Source: Bacillus sp. (in: firmicutes) (GTDB taxonomy: Bacteria; Bacillota; Bacilli; Bacillales; JACDOC01). From it: a stretch of DNA of 64,000 bases. The notes beneath the pieces were generated by a model. That model had not been told where the DNA came from. It did not search any database and saw only the letters and a list, made by a program, of their open reading frames with translations. Of the stretch, positions 45,398 to 55,981 are shown one piece after another. The stretch spans positions 83,488-147,487 of the forward strand of contig JACDOC010000006.1 in the NCBI GenBank assembly GCA_017656295.1, given 5' to 3'. The position numbers and the translations under genes were made by a program. Positions within the stretch are counted from its first letter, which is position 1. Every line of letters starts with the position of its first letter.

Positions 45398-46174
45398 ATG
45401 AAAAAATTTCAATGGTTGATAGGTTTCATTTTTGCAGGAATGCTAGTTGGTTGTAGCAATGAGGTAACGACGTCTGATGGTATGAAATTGGTTGAAGAAG
45501 GAAAGTTTACGTTTGCTGCCTCTGGAGAATATGCCCCATTTAGTACAACAAATCCAGACGGAACGATGTCGGGATTTGATATTGAAGTCGGCGAAGTTGT
45601 AGCAAAAGAATTAGGATTAGAGCCTGTTCAGAAAAAATTTAAATTTTCTTCGATTGTTGAAGGTGTGAAATCTGGACGCTTTGATGCGGCGATAGCTAGT
45701 CACACGATCACGGAAAACCGTAAAAAAAATGTGAATTTCTCTACCCCATATTATTATTCAGGACCTCAAATCTTTACCCGCCCAGATAGTAAGATTGAAT
45801 CCCTTGATGATTTAACTGGAAAAGAAGTTGCTGTTTCCAAAGGGTCTACATATGCAAAACAAGCGGAGCAAGTGACGGACAATGTAATTTTATATGATAG
45901 TGATGTCACTGCCTTAGAGGCATTAAGTCAAGGAAAGCACGATGCGGTGATTACTGATTTTATTACTGGAAAAGAAGCGATTGGGAAAGGATTAACAATC
46001 GTCGGAAAAGAGATATTAGGTCGTAGTGAACAAGCAATCGCCGTGGCGAAAGACAATAAAGTACTTCTTAAAAAAATTAACAAAGCACTCGAGAAGCTAC
46101 GTGAGGATGGGACATTAAAGAAGATTAGTGAAAAATATTTTGGGGAAGACATCACGACCCTATCTTCTGAATAA
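45398..46174 (+). CDS. Amino-acid ABC transporter substrate-binding lipoprotein
   Basis: A 258-residue family 3 solute-binding protein with a lipoprotein signal (lipobox LVGC, Cys near 19). Typical segments are FTFAASGEYAPFS near 38, MSGFDIEVGEVVAKELGL near 54, RFDAAIASHTITENRKK near 90 (ligand Arg), STPYYYSGPQIF and VAVSKGSTYAKQA near 148. It probably binds a polar or charged amino acid; the exact one (glutamine, arginine or cystine class) cannot be decided by eye. The permease and ATPase genes follow. Confidence 0.9.
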   Translation: MKKFQWLIGFIFAGMLVGCSNEVTTSDGMKLVEEGKFTFAASGEYAPFSTTNPDGTMSGFDIEVGEVVAKELGLEPVQKKFKFSSIVEGVKSGRFDAAIASHTITENRKKNVNFSTPYYYSGPQIFTRPDSKIESLDDLTGKEVAVSKGSTYAKQAEQVTDNVILYDSDVTALEALSQGKHDAVITDFITGKEAIGKGLTIVGKEILGRSEQAIAVAKDNKVLLKKINKALEKLREDGTLKKISEKYFGEDITTLSSE

Positions 46175-46203
46175 AACTTTTGTTTCCACCACGGGAGGCG
46201 CAT

Positions 46204-46854
46204 ATGGAATTTATTCAATTATTGCTGGAGACATCACCAATTTTCTGGAAAGGATTAAAGCTTACCTTTTATCTAACCATCGTGTCGATAGGGATCGCGA
46301 TGATCATTGGTTTAATTTTTGCCTTGTTTAAAATTTCACAAATTCAGGTCTTAGAAAAACTAGCTGACGTATATATTTTTATTGTGCGTGGGACACCGCT
46401 TATTGTTCAAATTTTCATCTTTTATTTTGGGCTGACGGAATTAAACTTTTCAGCCATTTGGTCGGTAATTTTAGGCCTTGCATTCCATAATGGGGCGTAT
46501 ATGGCTGAAATTTACCGCGGAGCCATTCAATCGATTGACCGCGGACAAATGGAGGCGGGGCGTTCTCTAGGAATGTCCCTCTCTTTAACGATGAGACGGA
46601 TCATTTTGCCACAAGCGTTTCGCCGAGCGTTACCGCCACTTGGAAACCAATTTATTATTGCTCTAAAGGATTCCTCGCTCGCCTCATTTATCGGTGTATT
46701 TGAATTATTTGGTGTAGCCACGACTTTAGGATCCAATGAATTTGATTATATGACCTATTTATTAATTGTCTCTATCTATTATTTATTGCTTGTATTTATT
46801 TTTTCTTCTATTGTGAAATTGCTTGAAAAGAGAATGGCGGTGAGTGATGCATGA
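46204..46854 (+). CDS. Amino-acid ABC transporter permease
   Basis: ATG 46204 follows GGGAGG; an upstream in-frame start has no site. The 216-residue protein of the HisM/GlnP family has about five membrane segments and the family motifs [18 protein letters not shown] (near 63), the EAA region [20 protein letters not shown] near 115 and [21 protein letters not shown] near 150. It overlaps the ATPase gene by 4 bases. It would work as a homodimer since only one permease gene is present. Confidence 0.93.
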   Translation: MEFIQLLLETSPIFWKGLKLTFYLTIVSIGIAMIIGLIFALFKISQIQVLEKLADVYIFIVRGTPLIVQIFIFYFGLTELNFSAIWSVILGLAFHNGAYMAEIYRGAIQSIDRGQMEAGRSLGMSLSLTMRRIILPQAFRRALPPLGNQFIIALKDSSLASFIGVFELFGVATTLGSNEFDYMTYLLIVSIYYLLLVFIFSSIVKLLEKRMAVSDA

Positions 46855-47597
46855 ATGGACAAAAGAAAATAGTGATGGTGCAAATAGATGGGCTTGATAA
46901 ATCATATAATGATTTTAAAGTCCTCAATAATATTTCACTGACTGTCCATAAAAGGGAAGTGGTTTGTTTAATCGGAGCGAGCGGTTCCGGAAAAAGTACG
47001 TTGCTTAGATGCATGAACTTTTTAGAAGAAAAAGACCGCGGTGATATTTGGATTGATGGAGATAAAATTGAAAAGGATACACACAATTTAAACGATATTC
47101 GGGCACAAGTAGGGATGGTCTTTCAACATTTTCATCTCTTTCCTCATTTATCGGTGTTAGAAAATATAATAGAAGCTCCCATCCATGTATTAGGAAAAAA
47201 AAAGCAGCAAGCCGTAAAAGAGGCGGAGCAGTTATTAATGAAAGTTGGTTTAATAGATAAAAAGAACTCATATCCATCCGTTTTATCTGGGGGACAAAAA
47301 CAACGTGTGGCCATTGCACGGGCGCTTGCAATGAATCCGAAAATCATGTTGTTTGATGAGCCGACCTCGGCGTTAGACCCTGAACTCGTTGGTGAAGTTT
47401 TGCAAACAATGAAGCAACTCGCCAAAGAAGGGATGACGATGATCATTGTTACCCATGAAATAGGCTTTGCACGTGAGGTAGCTGATCAAGTTGTTTATAT
47501 GGACGAAGGAAAAATTGTCGAGATTGGACCACCGAGCGAAGTTTTTGAACGTCCGAAAGAGGAACGAACTCGTTTGTTTCTAGAAAAAGTACTATAA
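46851..47597 (+). CDS. Amino-acid ABC transporter ATP-binding protein
   Basis: A 248-residue ATPase of the GlnQ/HisP class, with Walker [10 protein letters not shown] near 42, the Q-loop [12 protein letters not shown] near 90, signature [15 protein letters not shown] near 145 and Walker [20 protein letters not shown] near 165, then the H-loop TH near 202. The start ATG overlaps the permease stop (ATGA). A 24-base N-terminal extension relative to a second ATG at 46875 is kept because of the overlap. Confidence 0.95.
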   Translation: MNGQKKIVMVQIDGLDKSYNDFKVLNNISLTVHKREVVCLIGASGSGKSTLLRCMNFLEEKDRGDIWIDGDKIEKDTHNLNDIRAQVGMVFQHFHLFPHLSVLENIIEAPIHVLGKKKQQAVKEAEQLLMKVGLIDKKNSYPSVLSGGQKQRVAIARALAMNPKIMLFDEPTSALDPELVGEVLQTMKQLAKEGMTMIIVTHEIGFAREVADQVVYMDEGKIVEIGPPSEVFERPKEERTRLFLEKVL

Positions 47598-47598
47598 G

Positions 47599-47632
47599 AA
47601 AAAGATGCGCTTATATTGCGCATCTTTTATTT
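47599..47632 (+). terminator. Bidirectional terminator between the ABC operon and the convergent membrane gene
   Basis: Stem AAAAGATGCGC / GCGCATCTTTT with a TTATATT loop, T-rich on both strands; it overlaps the end of the convergent gene by about six bases. Confidence 0.88.
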
Positions 47633-48112
47633 CTTTTTGAAGAATAGTAAGTATATACCTAATATGATGAAGAAGATAGGCCAAAGCTTCCAAACAGAGT
47701 CAAACGTCGTTCGGATCGCTCCAAGCAAACTTGTTAACTGGTCATAAAACAGGAGAAGGATGGCGACAAATAAAATGAGCACGCCATAACCAAGACCGCT
47801 TCCAGTTCGTATGGATAATAACAGTAATCCAAGGGCAATAATAAGTAAAAAAATCCCGATATGATCCGGCCAAATAGAAAATTTATGGACAACGTGAAAA
47901 TGAATACCAAATCCTGTGAAGATGATCCCAGGGAGTACAAAATTGGAACTTTTAGGTGAAGTACTTTGCGCTAAAAAGGCGATTCCAACGATGATTAAAA
48001 TGGTTGGCCATGACAGCCATGGTCGTGCGAAAACCCAATTCACTTGTTGAAAAAATACATAACACCCAAAACCTAAAAAAATTATTCCTAGAAATATCCG
48101 TTGATCTTTCAT
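47627..48112 (-). CDS. Hypothetical membrane protein (LiaF/DUF5668-like)
   Basis: On the - strand the second of two adjacent ATG codons is preferred (GGAGG with spacing 5). The 161-residue protein has about six short hydrophobic stretches, repeated as pairs ending in LGIGI/LGLL-like turns (IFLGIIFLGFGCYVFF, WPTILIIVGIAFL, LLIIALGLLLL, IFFIILGIYLLF). The pattern of alternating WP and LG turns is typical of DUF5668/LiaF N-terminal membrane modules. It has no soluble domain. No clear role; the LiaF-type link to envelope stress is only a resemblance. Confidence 0.75.
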   Translation of the reverse strand: MKDQRIFLGIIFLGFGCYVFFQQVNWVFARPWLSWPTILIIVGIAFLAQSTSPKSSNFVLPGIIFTGFGIHFHVVHKFSIWPDHIGIFLLIIALGLLLLSIRTGSGLGYGVLILFVAILLLFYDQLTSLLGAIRTTFDSVWKLWPIFFIILGIYLLFFKKK

Positions 48113-48291
48113 CATATCCTCCGTTCATTTGAACTTACTTGAATCTTCATCTATTTTTTGATACTGTACAATAGAATGGTTGTGTCGACTTTTGTTATTA
48201 TTTATATGTTTTGTTTCATTTACATGTTACCATAGGATTCATGAACTGTTCACAATTTTTTCAAGGGCTTGAAGTAATGAGTGTTATAATA

Positions 48292-48300
48292 TAACTATCT
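48292..48300 (+). promoter_or_regulatory. Extended -10 promoter of the hem operon
   Basis: TGTTATAAT (TG-N-TATAAT), 33 bases before hemA; a TTGAAG at 48279 is too close to serve as its -35. Confidence 0.55.
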
Positions 48301-48333
48301 AGGGCATAAAGGAACAAAAGGGGGTTTTATGCC

Positions 48334-49665
48334 ATGCATATTATCGTCGTAGGGTTAAACTATAAAACTGCCCCTGTTGAAATAAGAGAGCGGTTATCGT
48401 TTAATGAGGCTGATTTAGGAAAGGCGATGAGCTCGCTTCAACATAAAAAAAGTATTTTAGAAAATGTCATAGTTTCAACGTGTAACCGGACGGAAGTGTA
48501 TGCTGTTGTTGATCAATTACACACAGGCCGGTATTACATTAAAGAGTTTTTAGCGGAATGGTTTCATATAGAGCAAGAAGAGTTTTCTCCGTACTTATTT
48601 ATTTACGAACAAGATGGAGCGGTAGAGCATTTATTTAAAGTGACGTGCGGCTTGAACTCTATGGTATTAGGAGAAACGCAAATTTTAGGGCAAGTAAAAA
48701 AGAGTTTTCTGATCGGACAAGAAGTACAGTCGACTGGAACCATTTTTAATCAATTATTTAAGCAAGCGGTGACATTTGCTAAACGCGCTCACTCAGAAAC
48801 AGAGATCGGTGCGAATGCTGTTTCCGTTAGCTATGCGGCTGTTGAATTGGCTAAGAAAATCTTTGGACATTTGAATAATAAACGAGTGCTTATTTTAGGT
48901 GCCGGAAAAATGGGTGAACTAGCGATTGAAAATTTATACGGAAACGGTGCTTCAAACGTCACAGTCATTAACCGAACATATGAAAAAGCGGAAAGTTTAG
49001 CGAAACGCTTTGATGGACAAGCGAAACCATTAAAAGAGCTACAATGTGCTTTAGTGGAAGCAGATATTTTAATAAGCTCCACAGGAGCAAAAGAGTATGT
49101 TATTACGAAAGAAATGATGGTGTACGTTGAGCGAATGAGAAAAGGACGCCCGTTATTTATGGTTGATATTGCTGTCCCAAGAGATTTAGATCCGTCAATT
49201 AGTGACCTTGAGAGCGTATTTCTTTATGATATTGACGATTTAGAAGGCATTGTAGAAGCGAACTTAGCAGAACGGAAAAAAGCAGCAGAAAAAATTATGT
49301 TAATGATTGAAAAAGAGCTTGTGGAGTTTAACGAGTGGTTGCATATGCTCGGCGTTGTTCCGGTGATATCAGCACTTCGCCAAAAAGCGTTAGCCATTCA
49401 ACAAGCGACGATGGAGAGCATCGAACGAAAAATTCCTTCGTTAACAGAGCGCGAAAAGAAAGTATTAAATAAACATACGAAAAGCATTATTAATCAATTG
49501 TTAAAAGACCCTATTTTGCAAGTGAAAGAATTTGCCGCACATCCTGATGCAGAAGTAAAGTTGGAAATTTTTAAACAAATTTTTAATATCGAAGCAGAAG
49601 TCGAAAAGATCGAGCAAAAATCGACAAGTGAAGCAAAAGAAATGAATGTTCAACCGTCCTTTTAA
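48334..49665 (+). CDS. hemA: Glutamyl-tRNA reductase
   Basis: A 443-residue enzyme that reduces Glu-tRNA(Glu) to glutamate-1-semialdehyde, the first committed step of heme synthesis by the C5 route. The catalytic Cys is in [11 protein letters not shown] (near 50), the signature [20 protein letters not shown] is near 99, the NADPH domain has [13 protein letters not shown] near 188, and a helical dimerisation domain ends the protein. ATG 48334 follows AAAGGGGG. It heads hemAXCDBL. Confidence 0.97.
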   Translation: MHIIVVGLNYKTAPVEIRERLSFNEADLGKAMSSLQHKKSILENVIVSTCNRTEVYAVVDQLHTGRYYIKEFLAEWFHIEQEEFSPYLFIYEQDGAVEHLFKVTCGLNSMVLGETQILGQVKKSFLIGQEVQSTGTIFNQLFKQAVTFAKRAHSETEIGANAVSVSYAAVELAKKIFGHLNNKRVLILGAGKMGELAIENLYGNGASNVTVINRTYEKAESLAKRFDGQAKPLKELQCALVEADILISSTGAKEYVITKEMMVYVERMRKGRPLFMVDIAVPRDLDPSISDLESVFLYDIDDLEGIVEANLAERKKAAEKIMLMIEKELVEFNEWLHMLGVVPVISALRQKALAIQQATMESIERKIPSLTEREKKVLNKHTKSIINQLLKDPILQVKEFAAHPDAEVKLEIFKQIFNIEAEVEKIEQKSTSEAKEMNVQPSF

Positions 49666-49686
49666 TAGTAAAGGAGATTTATCTAT

Positions 49687-50520
49687 ATGTTTGAAGTAAG
49701 CATTGCTAAGCTTCACGGAATAATGATTTTTATTTACGCTGTTAGTATTTTACTTTATTTTTTTGATTTCCTTCAGCAAAACCGGAAGGCGAATCGCATC
49801 GCCTTCTGGTCATTAACGATTGTTTGGATATTACAAACAATCTTTTTATTTCTTTATATTCTTGAAACAAAAAGATTTCCCATCCTCACGTTATCGGAGG
49901 GGCTTTATTTTTATGCATGGGTTTTAGTCACATTATCGATTATTATTAATCGCCTGTTGCAAATGGATTTTACCGTGTTTTTTACGAATTTACTAGGATT
50001 TTCTATCATGGTGATTCATACATTTGCTCCATTGACCATTCAATCTGAAGCAATGGCTGAACAACTTGTGTCCGAGTTATTGTTTATTCATATAACGATG
50101 GCGATTTTATCATATGGGGCTTTTTCTTTATCGTTTGTATTTTCGCTTTTATATTTAATTCAATACAAATTGTTGAAAGAGAAAAAATGGGGACAGCGGC
50201 TATGGCGAATTGGAGATTTGTCACAGCTAGAAAAAATGTCATATGTTTTAAACGCAATTGGTGTGCCAATGCTTCTATTAAGCCTCATATTGGGGTTAGA
50301 ATGGGCATCTTTAAATCTCACTTCGTTTCGATGGTATGACCCCAAAATTATCGGTTCGTTCGTTTTATTATTTCTTTATAGTATGTTTTTATATCTCCGC
50401 ATCCGAAAAGAGATGTACGGAAAGTCCTTAGCTTTTTGGAACGTTGCCGCTTTTTTAATTGTACTAATCAATTTCTTTTTAACGAGCAGTTTGTCATCAT
50501 TCCATTTTTGGTATATGTAG
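49687..50520 (+). CDS. hemX: HemX membrane protein, CcsA-like
   Basis: A 277-residue protein with about eight membrane helices, related to the cytochrome c assembly protein CcsA family (LSEGLYFYAWVLV near 57 and HITMAILSYGAFSLSF near 133 carry the typical pattern). In B. subtilis HemX lowers the steady-state level of HemA. It is placed between hemA and hemC as there. ATG 49687 follows AAAGGAG. Confidence 0.92.
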   Translation: MFEVSIAKLHGIMIFIYAVSILLYFFDFLQQNRKANRIAFWSLTIVWILQTIFLFLYILETKRFPILTLSEGLYFYAWVLVTLSIIINRLLQMDFTVFFTNLLGFSIMVIHTFAPLTIQSEAMAEQLVSELLFIHITMAILSYGAFSLSFVFSLLYLIQYKLLKEKKWGQRLWRIGDLSQLEKMSYVLNAIGVPMLLLSLILGLEWASLNLTSFRWYDPKIIGSFVLLFLYSMFLYLRIRKEMYGKSLAFWNVAAFLIVLINFFLTSSLSSFHFWYM

Positions 50521-50538
50521 AGGTTATAGGAGGCGCTT

Positions 50539-51474
50539 ATGAGAAAAATTGTTGTTGGGTCAAGAAGGAGTAAATTAGCGTTAACGCAAACGAAATGGGT
50601 GATTGATCAATTAAAACAACTTGGGGTTCCGTTTGAGTTTGAAATAAAAGAAATTGTGACAAAAGGGGACCGCATTTTAGATATCACCTTATCAAAAGTA
50701 GGCGGAAAAGGTCTTTTTGTTAAAGAAATTGAACAAGCGATGCTCAATAAAGAAATCGATATGGCAGTACATAGTATGAAAGATATGCCAGCTGTTCTGC
50801 CAGACGGTTTAATGATTGGTTGTGTCCCAAAACGAGAAGATCCACGCGATGTTCTTATTTCTAAAAGAAATGTTCCACTTCGTGATCTTTCAAAAGGTGC
50901 GGTGATTGGTACGAGCAGCTTACGTCGAAGCGCACAACTCCTGTCATTTCGTCCGGACTTAAACATTAAATGGATTCGAGGGAATATTGACACTCGACTA
51001 GCCAAACTAGAAACGGAAGAATACGATGGGATCATTTTAGCAGCTGCGGGCTTATCTCGAATGGGCTGGTCCGATGAGGTCATAACGGAGTACTTACATG
51101 AAGATATTTGCTTACCAGCTGTTGGACAAGGAGCTCTCGCGATTGAATGTCGTGAAGATGATGAAGAGCTTCTTCGTGAACTACAACGCTTAAACTGTCG
51201 TTATACAGCTTCTACTGTGATGGCCGAACGTACTTTTCTTCATCGCTTAGAAGGTGGATGTCAAGTACCGATTGCCGGTTATGCCACGATGAATAAAGGA
51301 AATGACATCATCTTAACGGGAATGGTCGGAACCCCGGATGGCCGAACCATTCTAAAAGACCAAGCGATTGGGAAAGACCCAGTAGCAGTCGGAGAAGCGT
51401 TAGCAAAAAAATTAATGGACCTCGGTGCAAAGAAAATGATTGACGCAGTGAAGGAGGACCTTGAACGGTCATGA
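50539..51474 (+). CDS. hemC: Porphobilinogen deaminase (hydroxymethylbilane synthase)
   Basis: A 311-residue enzyme that joins four porphobilinogens. [13 protein letters not shown] begins the protein, KGGKGLF-like [12 protein letters not shown] and [11 protein letters not shown] (near 75) line the active site, [12 protein letters not shown] is near 125, and the Cys that holds the dipyrromethane cofactor is in [13 protein letters not shown] near 240. ATG 50539 follows AGGAGGCG. It overlaps hemD by 4 bases. Confidence 0.97.
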   Translation: MRKIVVGSRRSKLALTQTKWVIDQLKQLGVPFEFEIKEIVTKGDRILDITLSKVGGKGLFVKEIEQAMLNKEIDMAVHSMKDMPAVLPDGLMIGCVPKREDPRDVLISKRNVPLRDLSKGAVIGTSSLRRSAQLLSFRPDLNIKWIRGNIDTRLAKLETEEYDGIILAAAGLSRMGWSDEVITEYLHEDICLPAVGQGALAIECREDDEELLRELQRLNCRYTASTVMAERTFLHRLEGGCQVPIAGYATMNKGNDIILTGMVGTPDGRTILKDQAIGKDPVAVGEALAKKLMDLGAKKMIDAVKEDLERS

Positions 51475-52247
51475 AAAGTACTCCCTCTCTACAAGGGAAA
51501 ACGGTTGTAATTACTAGGGCAAAAAAACAATCAAAAGAAATGAAACAGCTCATTGAACAACATGGTGGCACGGCCATTGAAATGCCTATGATTGATTTTC
51601 GTTTACGTAAGGAAGGGTACGAAATTTCCTCCCTTTTCGACTATGATTGGATTTTTTTTACAAGTGTCAATAGTGTCCGTTTTTTTTGGGAGCTTCTTCA
51701 ACAACATGAGATTCCGATTTCTTCCTTACGATGTCGATTTGGGGCCGTGGGGGAAAAAACAAAACGGGCTTTAGAAAAAAAAGGAGTTTCAGTTGATTTT
51801 TTTCCAACGAAATTTACAGGTGAAGAGTTCGGAACCCAATTCGTACACTCTGCTTTTACTGGAAAACGAATCTTAATTCCAAAAGGACAATTAGCGAGTG
51901 ATGTGTTAGCGGCAACCTTACGAAAATTTGACTATCATGTAGATGAGTGGATTATTTATGAAACATTTTTACCAACTGAAAGCAATCATTTGATGGATCC
52001 GTCTGTGTTGAAGGATGTAGATGTCATCACTTTTACGAGCCCATCAACTGTCCGGCATTTTTTTCAGCTGTTAGAGCAGCAACATCTACTTCACTTCGTC
52101 AAGAAATGGTTGATTGCTTGTATCGGCCCAGTAACGGCTTCCGAAGTAAAAAACCACGGCTATGACGTACATATTTGTCCAGAAACGTATACTGTTCCAG
52201 ATTTAATCAAAAGTATTAACGAATGGTATAAGATGAGGAGGAATTAG
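51471..52247 (+). CDS. hemD: Uroporphyrinogen-III synthase
   Basis: A 258-residue HemD-family protein; sequence conservation is low in this family, but the pattern [16 protein letters not shown] at the start, [14 protein letters not shown] near 62, [17 protein letters not shown] near 86, [13 protein letters not shown] near 185 and [19 protein letters not shown] near 220 fits well. Its place between hemC and hemB and the ATGA overlap with hemC support the call. It closes and inverts ring D of hydroxymethylbilane. Confidence 0.93.
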   Translation: MKSTPSLQGKTVVITRAKKQSKEMKQLIEQHGGTAIEMPMIDFRLRKEGYEISSLFDYDWIFFTSVNSVRFFWELLQQHEIPISSLRCRFGAVGEKTKRALEKKGVSVDFFPTKFTGEEFGTQFVHSAFTGKRILIPKGQLASDVLAATLRKFDYHVDEWIIYETFLPTESNHLMDPSVLKDVDVITFTSPSTVRHFFQLLEQQHLLHFVKKWLIACIGPVTASEVKNHGYDVHICPETYTVPDLIKSINEWYKMRRN

Positions 52248-52249
52248 TA

Positions 52250-53227
52250 ATGGAGATTCAATTTGATCGTCACCGTCGATTACGGCAGTCTGACGCAATG
52301 CGTGCATTAGTACGTGAAACCTACTTACGTGTGGAAGATCTCATTTATCCTATTTTTGTTGTTGAAGGGAAAAAGAAAAAGAATCCGGTTGCCTCTATGC
52401 CAGGGGTTTACCAACTTTCGCTTGATTATTTACGAGAAGAGATGGATGAAGTTGTCTCATTAGGTATCCAGTCAGTTATCGTATTTGGAGTTCCATTAGA
52501 AAAAGACGAATATGGAAAACAGGCATACCACGACCATGGTATTGTGCAGGAAGCGATTCGCTTTATTAAAAAAGAATATCCACAAATTGTCGTTGTAGCC
52601 GATACATGTCTTTGCCAATATACGAGCCATGGCCATTGTGGAATTGTCGAGAATGGAAAAGTTTTAAATGATCCAACATTAAATCTTCTTGCCCAAACAG
52701 CTGTTAGTCAAGCGAAGGCGGGTGCTGATATTATTGCACCATCGAATATGATGGACGGGTTTGTGGCCGCCATTCGCAAAGGATTAGATGAAGCCGGATT
52801 TGAACATGTCCCGATTATGTCGTATGCGGTTAAATACGCTTCGAGCTTTTACGGACCGTTCCGTGATGCAGCACACAGTTCACCACAATTTGGTGATCGC
52901 AAAACGTATCAAATGGATCCAGCAAACCGTCGAGAAGCTCTACGTGAAGCTCGTTCTGACGTAAAAGAAGGGGCGGACTTTTTAATGGTAAAACCAGCGC
53001 TTTCGTATTTAGATATTATTCGTGATTTGAAAAACGAATTTGATTTACCAATCGTTGCTTATAACGTGAGTGGTGAATATTCGATGATTAAGGCAGCTGC
53101 ACAAAACGGTTGGATTGACGAAAAAGCGGTTGTTTTAGAAATGTTAACAAGTATGAAACGAGCAGGAACGGATTTAATTATTACGTATTTCGCAAAAGAT
53201 GTCGCTCGTTGGTTAAAAGAACAATAA
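52250..53227 (+). CDS. hemB: Delta-aminolevulinic acid dehydratase (porphobilinogen synthase)
   Basis: A 325-residue enzyme that condenses two aminolevulinates. The zinc-ligand type sequence [14 protein letters not shown] is near 118-131, so a Zn-dependent form is expected. The Schiff-base lysines are in [18 protein letters not shown] (near 194) and [13 protein letters not shown] (near 245). ATG 52250 lies two bases after the hemD stop with GAGGAG in the end of hemD. Confidence 0.97.
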   Translation: MEIQFDRHRRLRQSDAMRALVRETYLRVEDLIYPIFVVEGKKKKNPVASMPGVYQLSLDYLREEMDEVVSLGIQSVIVFGVPLEKDEYGKQAYHDHGIVQEAIRFIKKEYPQIVVVADTCLCQYTSHGHCGIVENGKVLNDPTLNLLAQTAVSQAKAGADIIAPSNMMDGFVAAIRKGLDEAGFEHVPIMSYAVKYASSFYGPFRDAAHSSPQFGDRKTYQMDPANRREALREARSDVKEGADFLMVKPALSYLDIIRDLKNEFDLPIVAYNVSGEYSMIKAAAQNGWIDEKAVVLEMLTSMKRAGTDLIITYFAKDVARWLKEQ

Positions 53228-53250
53228 TCATTCAAGGAGGTTCTCCGTTC

Positions 53251-54546
53251 ATGGCCCGATACGAACATTCAAAAGCAGCTTATCAAGAAGCCGTACGCTT
53301 AATGCCAGGTGGGGTGAATAGTCCAGTACGTGCCTTTAAATCGGTCAAGATGGATCCGATTTTTATGGCTGAAGGAAAAGGTTCCAAAATCTACGATATT
53401 GATGGAAATGAATACATTGACTACGTATTATCATGGGGTCCACTTATTTTAGGGCATGCGAACGATGAAGTAGTAGCTGCTATTAAAAAAGTAGCGGAAA
53501 AAGGAACAAGCTTTGGTGCACCTACGTTAATTGAAAATGAATTGGCGAAATTAGTGATTGAACGCGTACCATCAATTGAAATTGTCCGTATGGTATCTTC
53601 AGGTACGGAAGCTACGATGAGTGCGTTACGATTAGCACGTGGATATACGGGACGTAACAAAATTATTAAATTCGAAGGGTGCTATCATGGGCATGGCGAC
53701 TCGTTGTTAATAAAAGCAGGTTCTGGAGTAGCGACGCTCGGTTTACCAGATAGTCCAGGCGTACCTGAAGGAGTCGCGATGAATACCATTACGGTGCCGT
53801 ATAATGATTTAGAAAGCGTCCAATATGCGTTTGAACAATATGGTGACGACATTGCCGGTGTCATTGTTGAGCCGGTTGCAGGAAATATGGGAGTTGTCCC
53901 TCCGTTACCAGGATTCCTTGAAGGATTACGAGAAATCACCAATGAATACGGAGCCTTGTTAATTTTTGACGAAGTCATGACGGGATTCCGAGTCGGCTAT
54001 AATTGTGCACAAGGATATTTCGGTATCACCCCTGATATCACTTGCCTAGGAAAAGTCATTGGCGGAGGTTTACCAGTTGGTGCTTACGGCGGTAAAGCAG
54101 AAATTATGGAAAAAATCGCCCCAAGCGGACCAATATATCAGGCTGGAACGTTATCTGGAAACCCGCTAGCGATGACTGCTGGCTATGAAACGTTACGCCA
54201 ACTAACTCCGAAAACTTATAAAGAATTTGAACGAAAAGCGGATAAGTTAGAGGAAGGATTAAAGAAGGCAGCAGAAACGTATGGCATTCCACATACGATT
54301 AATCGCGCTGGTTCAATGATTGGATTCTTCTTTACCAATGAAGAAGTCATTAATTACGAAACAGCGAAATCATCTGACTTAAACATGTTTGCAACCTACT
54401 ATCAATACATGGCAGAAGAAGGGATTTTTCTTCCTCCATCCCAATTTGAAGGATTGTTCCTATCAACAGCTCATACCGATGAAGACATTGAAAAAACGAT
54501 TCGTGCTGCGGAAAAAGCCTTCCAAAAAATTCGCGGTTTAGATTGA
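53251..54546 (+). CDS. hemL: Glutamate-1-semialdehyde 2,1-aminomutase
   Basis: ATG 53251 follows AAGGAGG (spacing 10), and is preferred to an upstream GTG inside hemB. The 431-residue PLP enzyme makes 5-aminolevulinate from the HemA product. [14 protein letters not shown] is near 15, [17 protein letters not shown] near 122, [11 protein letters not shown] near 240 and the PLP lysine is in [17 protein letters not shown] near 265. It is the last gene of the hem operon. Confidence 0.97.
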   Translation: MARYEHSKAAYQEAVRLMPGGVNSPVRAFKSVKMDPIFMAEGKGSKIYDIDGNEYIDYVLSWGPLILGHANDEVVAAIKKVAEKGTSFGAPTLIENELAKLVIERVPSIEIVRMVSSGTEATMSALRLARGYTGRNKIIKFEGCYHGHGDSLLIKAGSGVATLGLPDSPGVPEGVAMNTITVPYNDLESVQYAFEQYGDDIAGVIVEPVAGNMGVVPPLPGFLEGLREITNEYGALLIFDEVMTGFRVGYNCAQGYFGITPDITCLGKVIGGGLPVGAYGGKAEIMEKIAPSGPIYQAGTLSGNPLAMTAGYETLRQLTPKTYKEFERKADKLEEGLKKAAETYGIPHTINRAGSMIGFFFTNEEVINYETAKSSDLNMFATYYQYMAEEGIFLPPSQFEGLFLSTAHTDEDIEKTIRAAEKAFQKIRGLD

Positions 54547-54549
54547 TCA

Positions 54550-54582
54550 TGCTGAAATCGTACTCGATTTCAGCTTTTTTTT
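54550..54582 (+). terminator. Terminator of the hem operon
   Basis: Perfect ten base pair stem GCTGAAATCG / CGATTTCAGC with a TACT loop and eight T residues. Confidence 0.95.
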
Positions 54583-54621
54583 ATGGCCGAATTCCTGAAC
54601 TATCAAACATCCGTTCTTGAT

Positions 54622-54650
54622 TCATAAATTATTCAATGGATTCATAAATT
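54622..54650 (+). promoter_or_regulatory. Possible SigE promoter of spoVID
   Basis: -35 TCATAAA (54622-54628), 14 bp, -10 CATAAATT (54643-54650), an imperfect match to the SigE pattern. Both elements fall inside a direct repeat, GATTCATAAATT at 54619 and 54639. Confidence 0.4.
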
Positions 54651-54695
54651 TAATAACGACAGAGTAATTTTTTGAGGATGAGAGGAGGAATTTCG

Positions 54696-55874
54696 TTGAC
54701 ACATGAACATGGCTTGCGATTTTCCATTGAAGAATCCGTTTGGTTTCAAAACGGACAGGAAGTCGCCGAGTTAATGACGATATCGTTAGATCCCAATATA
54801 ACGATTAAAGAAGATGAGCAATTTGTATATGTAAAAGGAGTATTAGAACTATCTGGTGAATATATCGCCTGTGAAGAGAAGATTGATGAGGAAGAGTCCA
54901 AATCCTATCCGTCCTACAAATTTGTTCGTCATGTTGAGCAAAAGGAAGATGGAGTTCATCTCTTTTCCCATTCCTTACCGATTGATATCACCATTCCTAC
55001 CTCAAGAATTGGGCAAATTGAAGACGTTGACGTCATTATTGATACGTTTGATTATGTCCTTCCAGAGAAAGCATGCTTACAATTAACAGCTAATGTCACG
55101 ATAACGGGGATTCAAGAAGAAAGCACTTCCCAAAACGTCGAATATGAATTGGCGTATCGTTCAAGCGCACTAGATGTAAGTGAAAGTACGACTGAGGAAG
55201 TAGAAGGGAAGGATCAAGATTACGACGACACACTTTTTGATACGTTCGAAGGAGAAGCAAAAAAACAGCCTGAACATTCATATGGTGAACATCCATTCTC
55301 TATTCCGATTCAATATAATGATACCTATCCGTCCTTAACACCATTAGATGGAGAGGAAGAAAAACGTCAAGAAAGTGAGCAGGCACGATATCATCATGCT
55401 TTCGATGAACCGTACCCATTAGAATCATCTAGTTCAAAAACGTTAAGTTTCGACGAATCTAGTAACGCCCCACCTTCTGAATCTTACGCAGAGCAGGTAC
55501 ATGATTATTCGTATGACCAACCACATGTAAATGATTCACAAGAAGATGAATTGTTAACAGAGTATGAGTCTTTCTCGGAAGATGAGTCATCATCATCCGA
55601 ATCTTTTGAGGAAGAGCCAGTACAACAAAAGAAAAAGAAAAAAAAGAAAAGCGATGGCATTTCGTTAACTGAGTTTTTTGCTAGAAAAGAAGAGGAAACA
55701 TCGGCTCGGTTAAAGGTTTGTATTGTTCAAGGAGGAGAAACAATTGAGGAGTTAGCTGAACGCTACCAAATTAGCGTGCAACAGCTTTTGCGAGTAAACC
55801 ATTTAGAGTCAACACAAGGTGTTTATGAAGGGCAAGTACTGTATATACCGACTTCGGTAACCATAAATAAATAA
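54696..55874 (+). CDS. spoVID: Spore coat morphogenetic protein SpoVID
   Basis: TTG 54696 follows GAGGAGG with spacing 7; this gives MTHEHGLRFSIEESVWF, aligned with the start of B. subtilis SpoVID. The N-terminal 150 residues form the conserved domain for coat encasement, the middle (about 165-315) is low-complexity, rich in Ser, Glu, Asp and Tyr, and a KKKKKKK run near 318 precedes a C-terminal LysM domain (about 345-390, EETIEELAERYQISVQQLL). At 392 residues it is about two thirds of the B. subtilis length, mainly through a shorter middle. It encases the forespore with coat layers. Confidence 0.9.
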   Translation: MTHEHGLRFSIEESVWFQNGQEVAELMTISLDPNITIKEDEQFVYVKGVLELSGEYIACEEKIDEEESKSYPSYKFVRHVEQKEDGVHLFSHSLPIDITIPTSRIGQIEDVDVIIDTFDYVLPEKACLQLTANVTITGIQEESTSQNVEYELAYRSSALDVSESTTEEVEGKDQDYDDTLFDTFEGEAKKQPEHSYGEHPFSIPIQYNDTYPSLTPLDGEEEKRQESEQARYHHAFDEPYPLESSSSKTLSFDESSNAPPSESYAEQVHDYSYDQPHVNDSQEDELLTEYESFSEDESSSSESFEEEPVQQKKKKKKKSDGISLTEFFARKEEETSARLKVCIVQGGETIEELAERYQISVQQLLRVNHLESTQGVYEGQVLYIPTSVTINK

Positions 55875-55897
55875 GCTTAACTTTAAATGTCTATGAG

Positions 55898-55938
55898 AAC
55901 AGTTTGAGCTAGTAAGCTAGCTCTACTGTTTTCTTTTT
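55898..55938 (+). terminator. Terminator of spoVID
   Basis: Stem AACAGTTTGAGCTAG / CTAGCTCTACTGTT with minor mismatches and a TTTCTTTTT tail. Confidence 0.8.
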
Positions 55939-55981
55939 CTCATATCTTTGATTGACTTTACAACTTAGTGAGGGATTTCGT

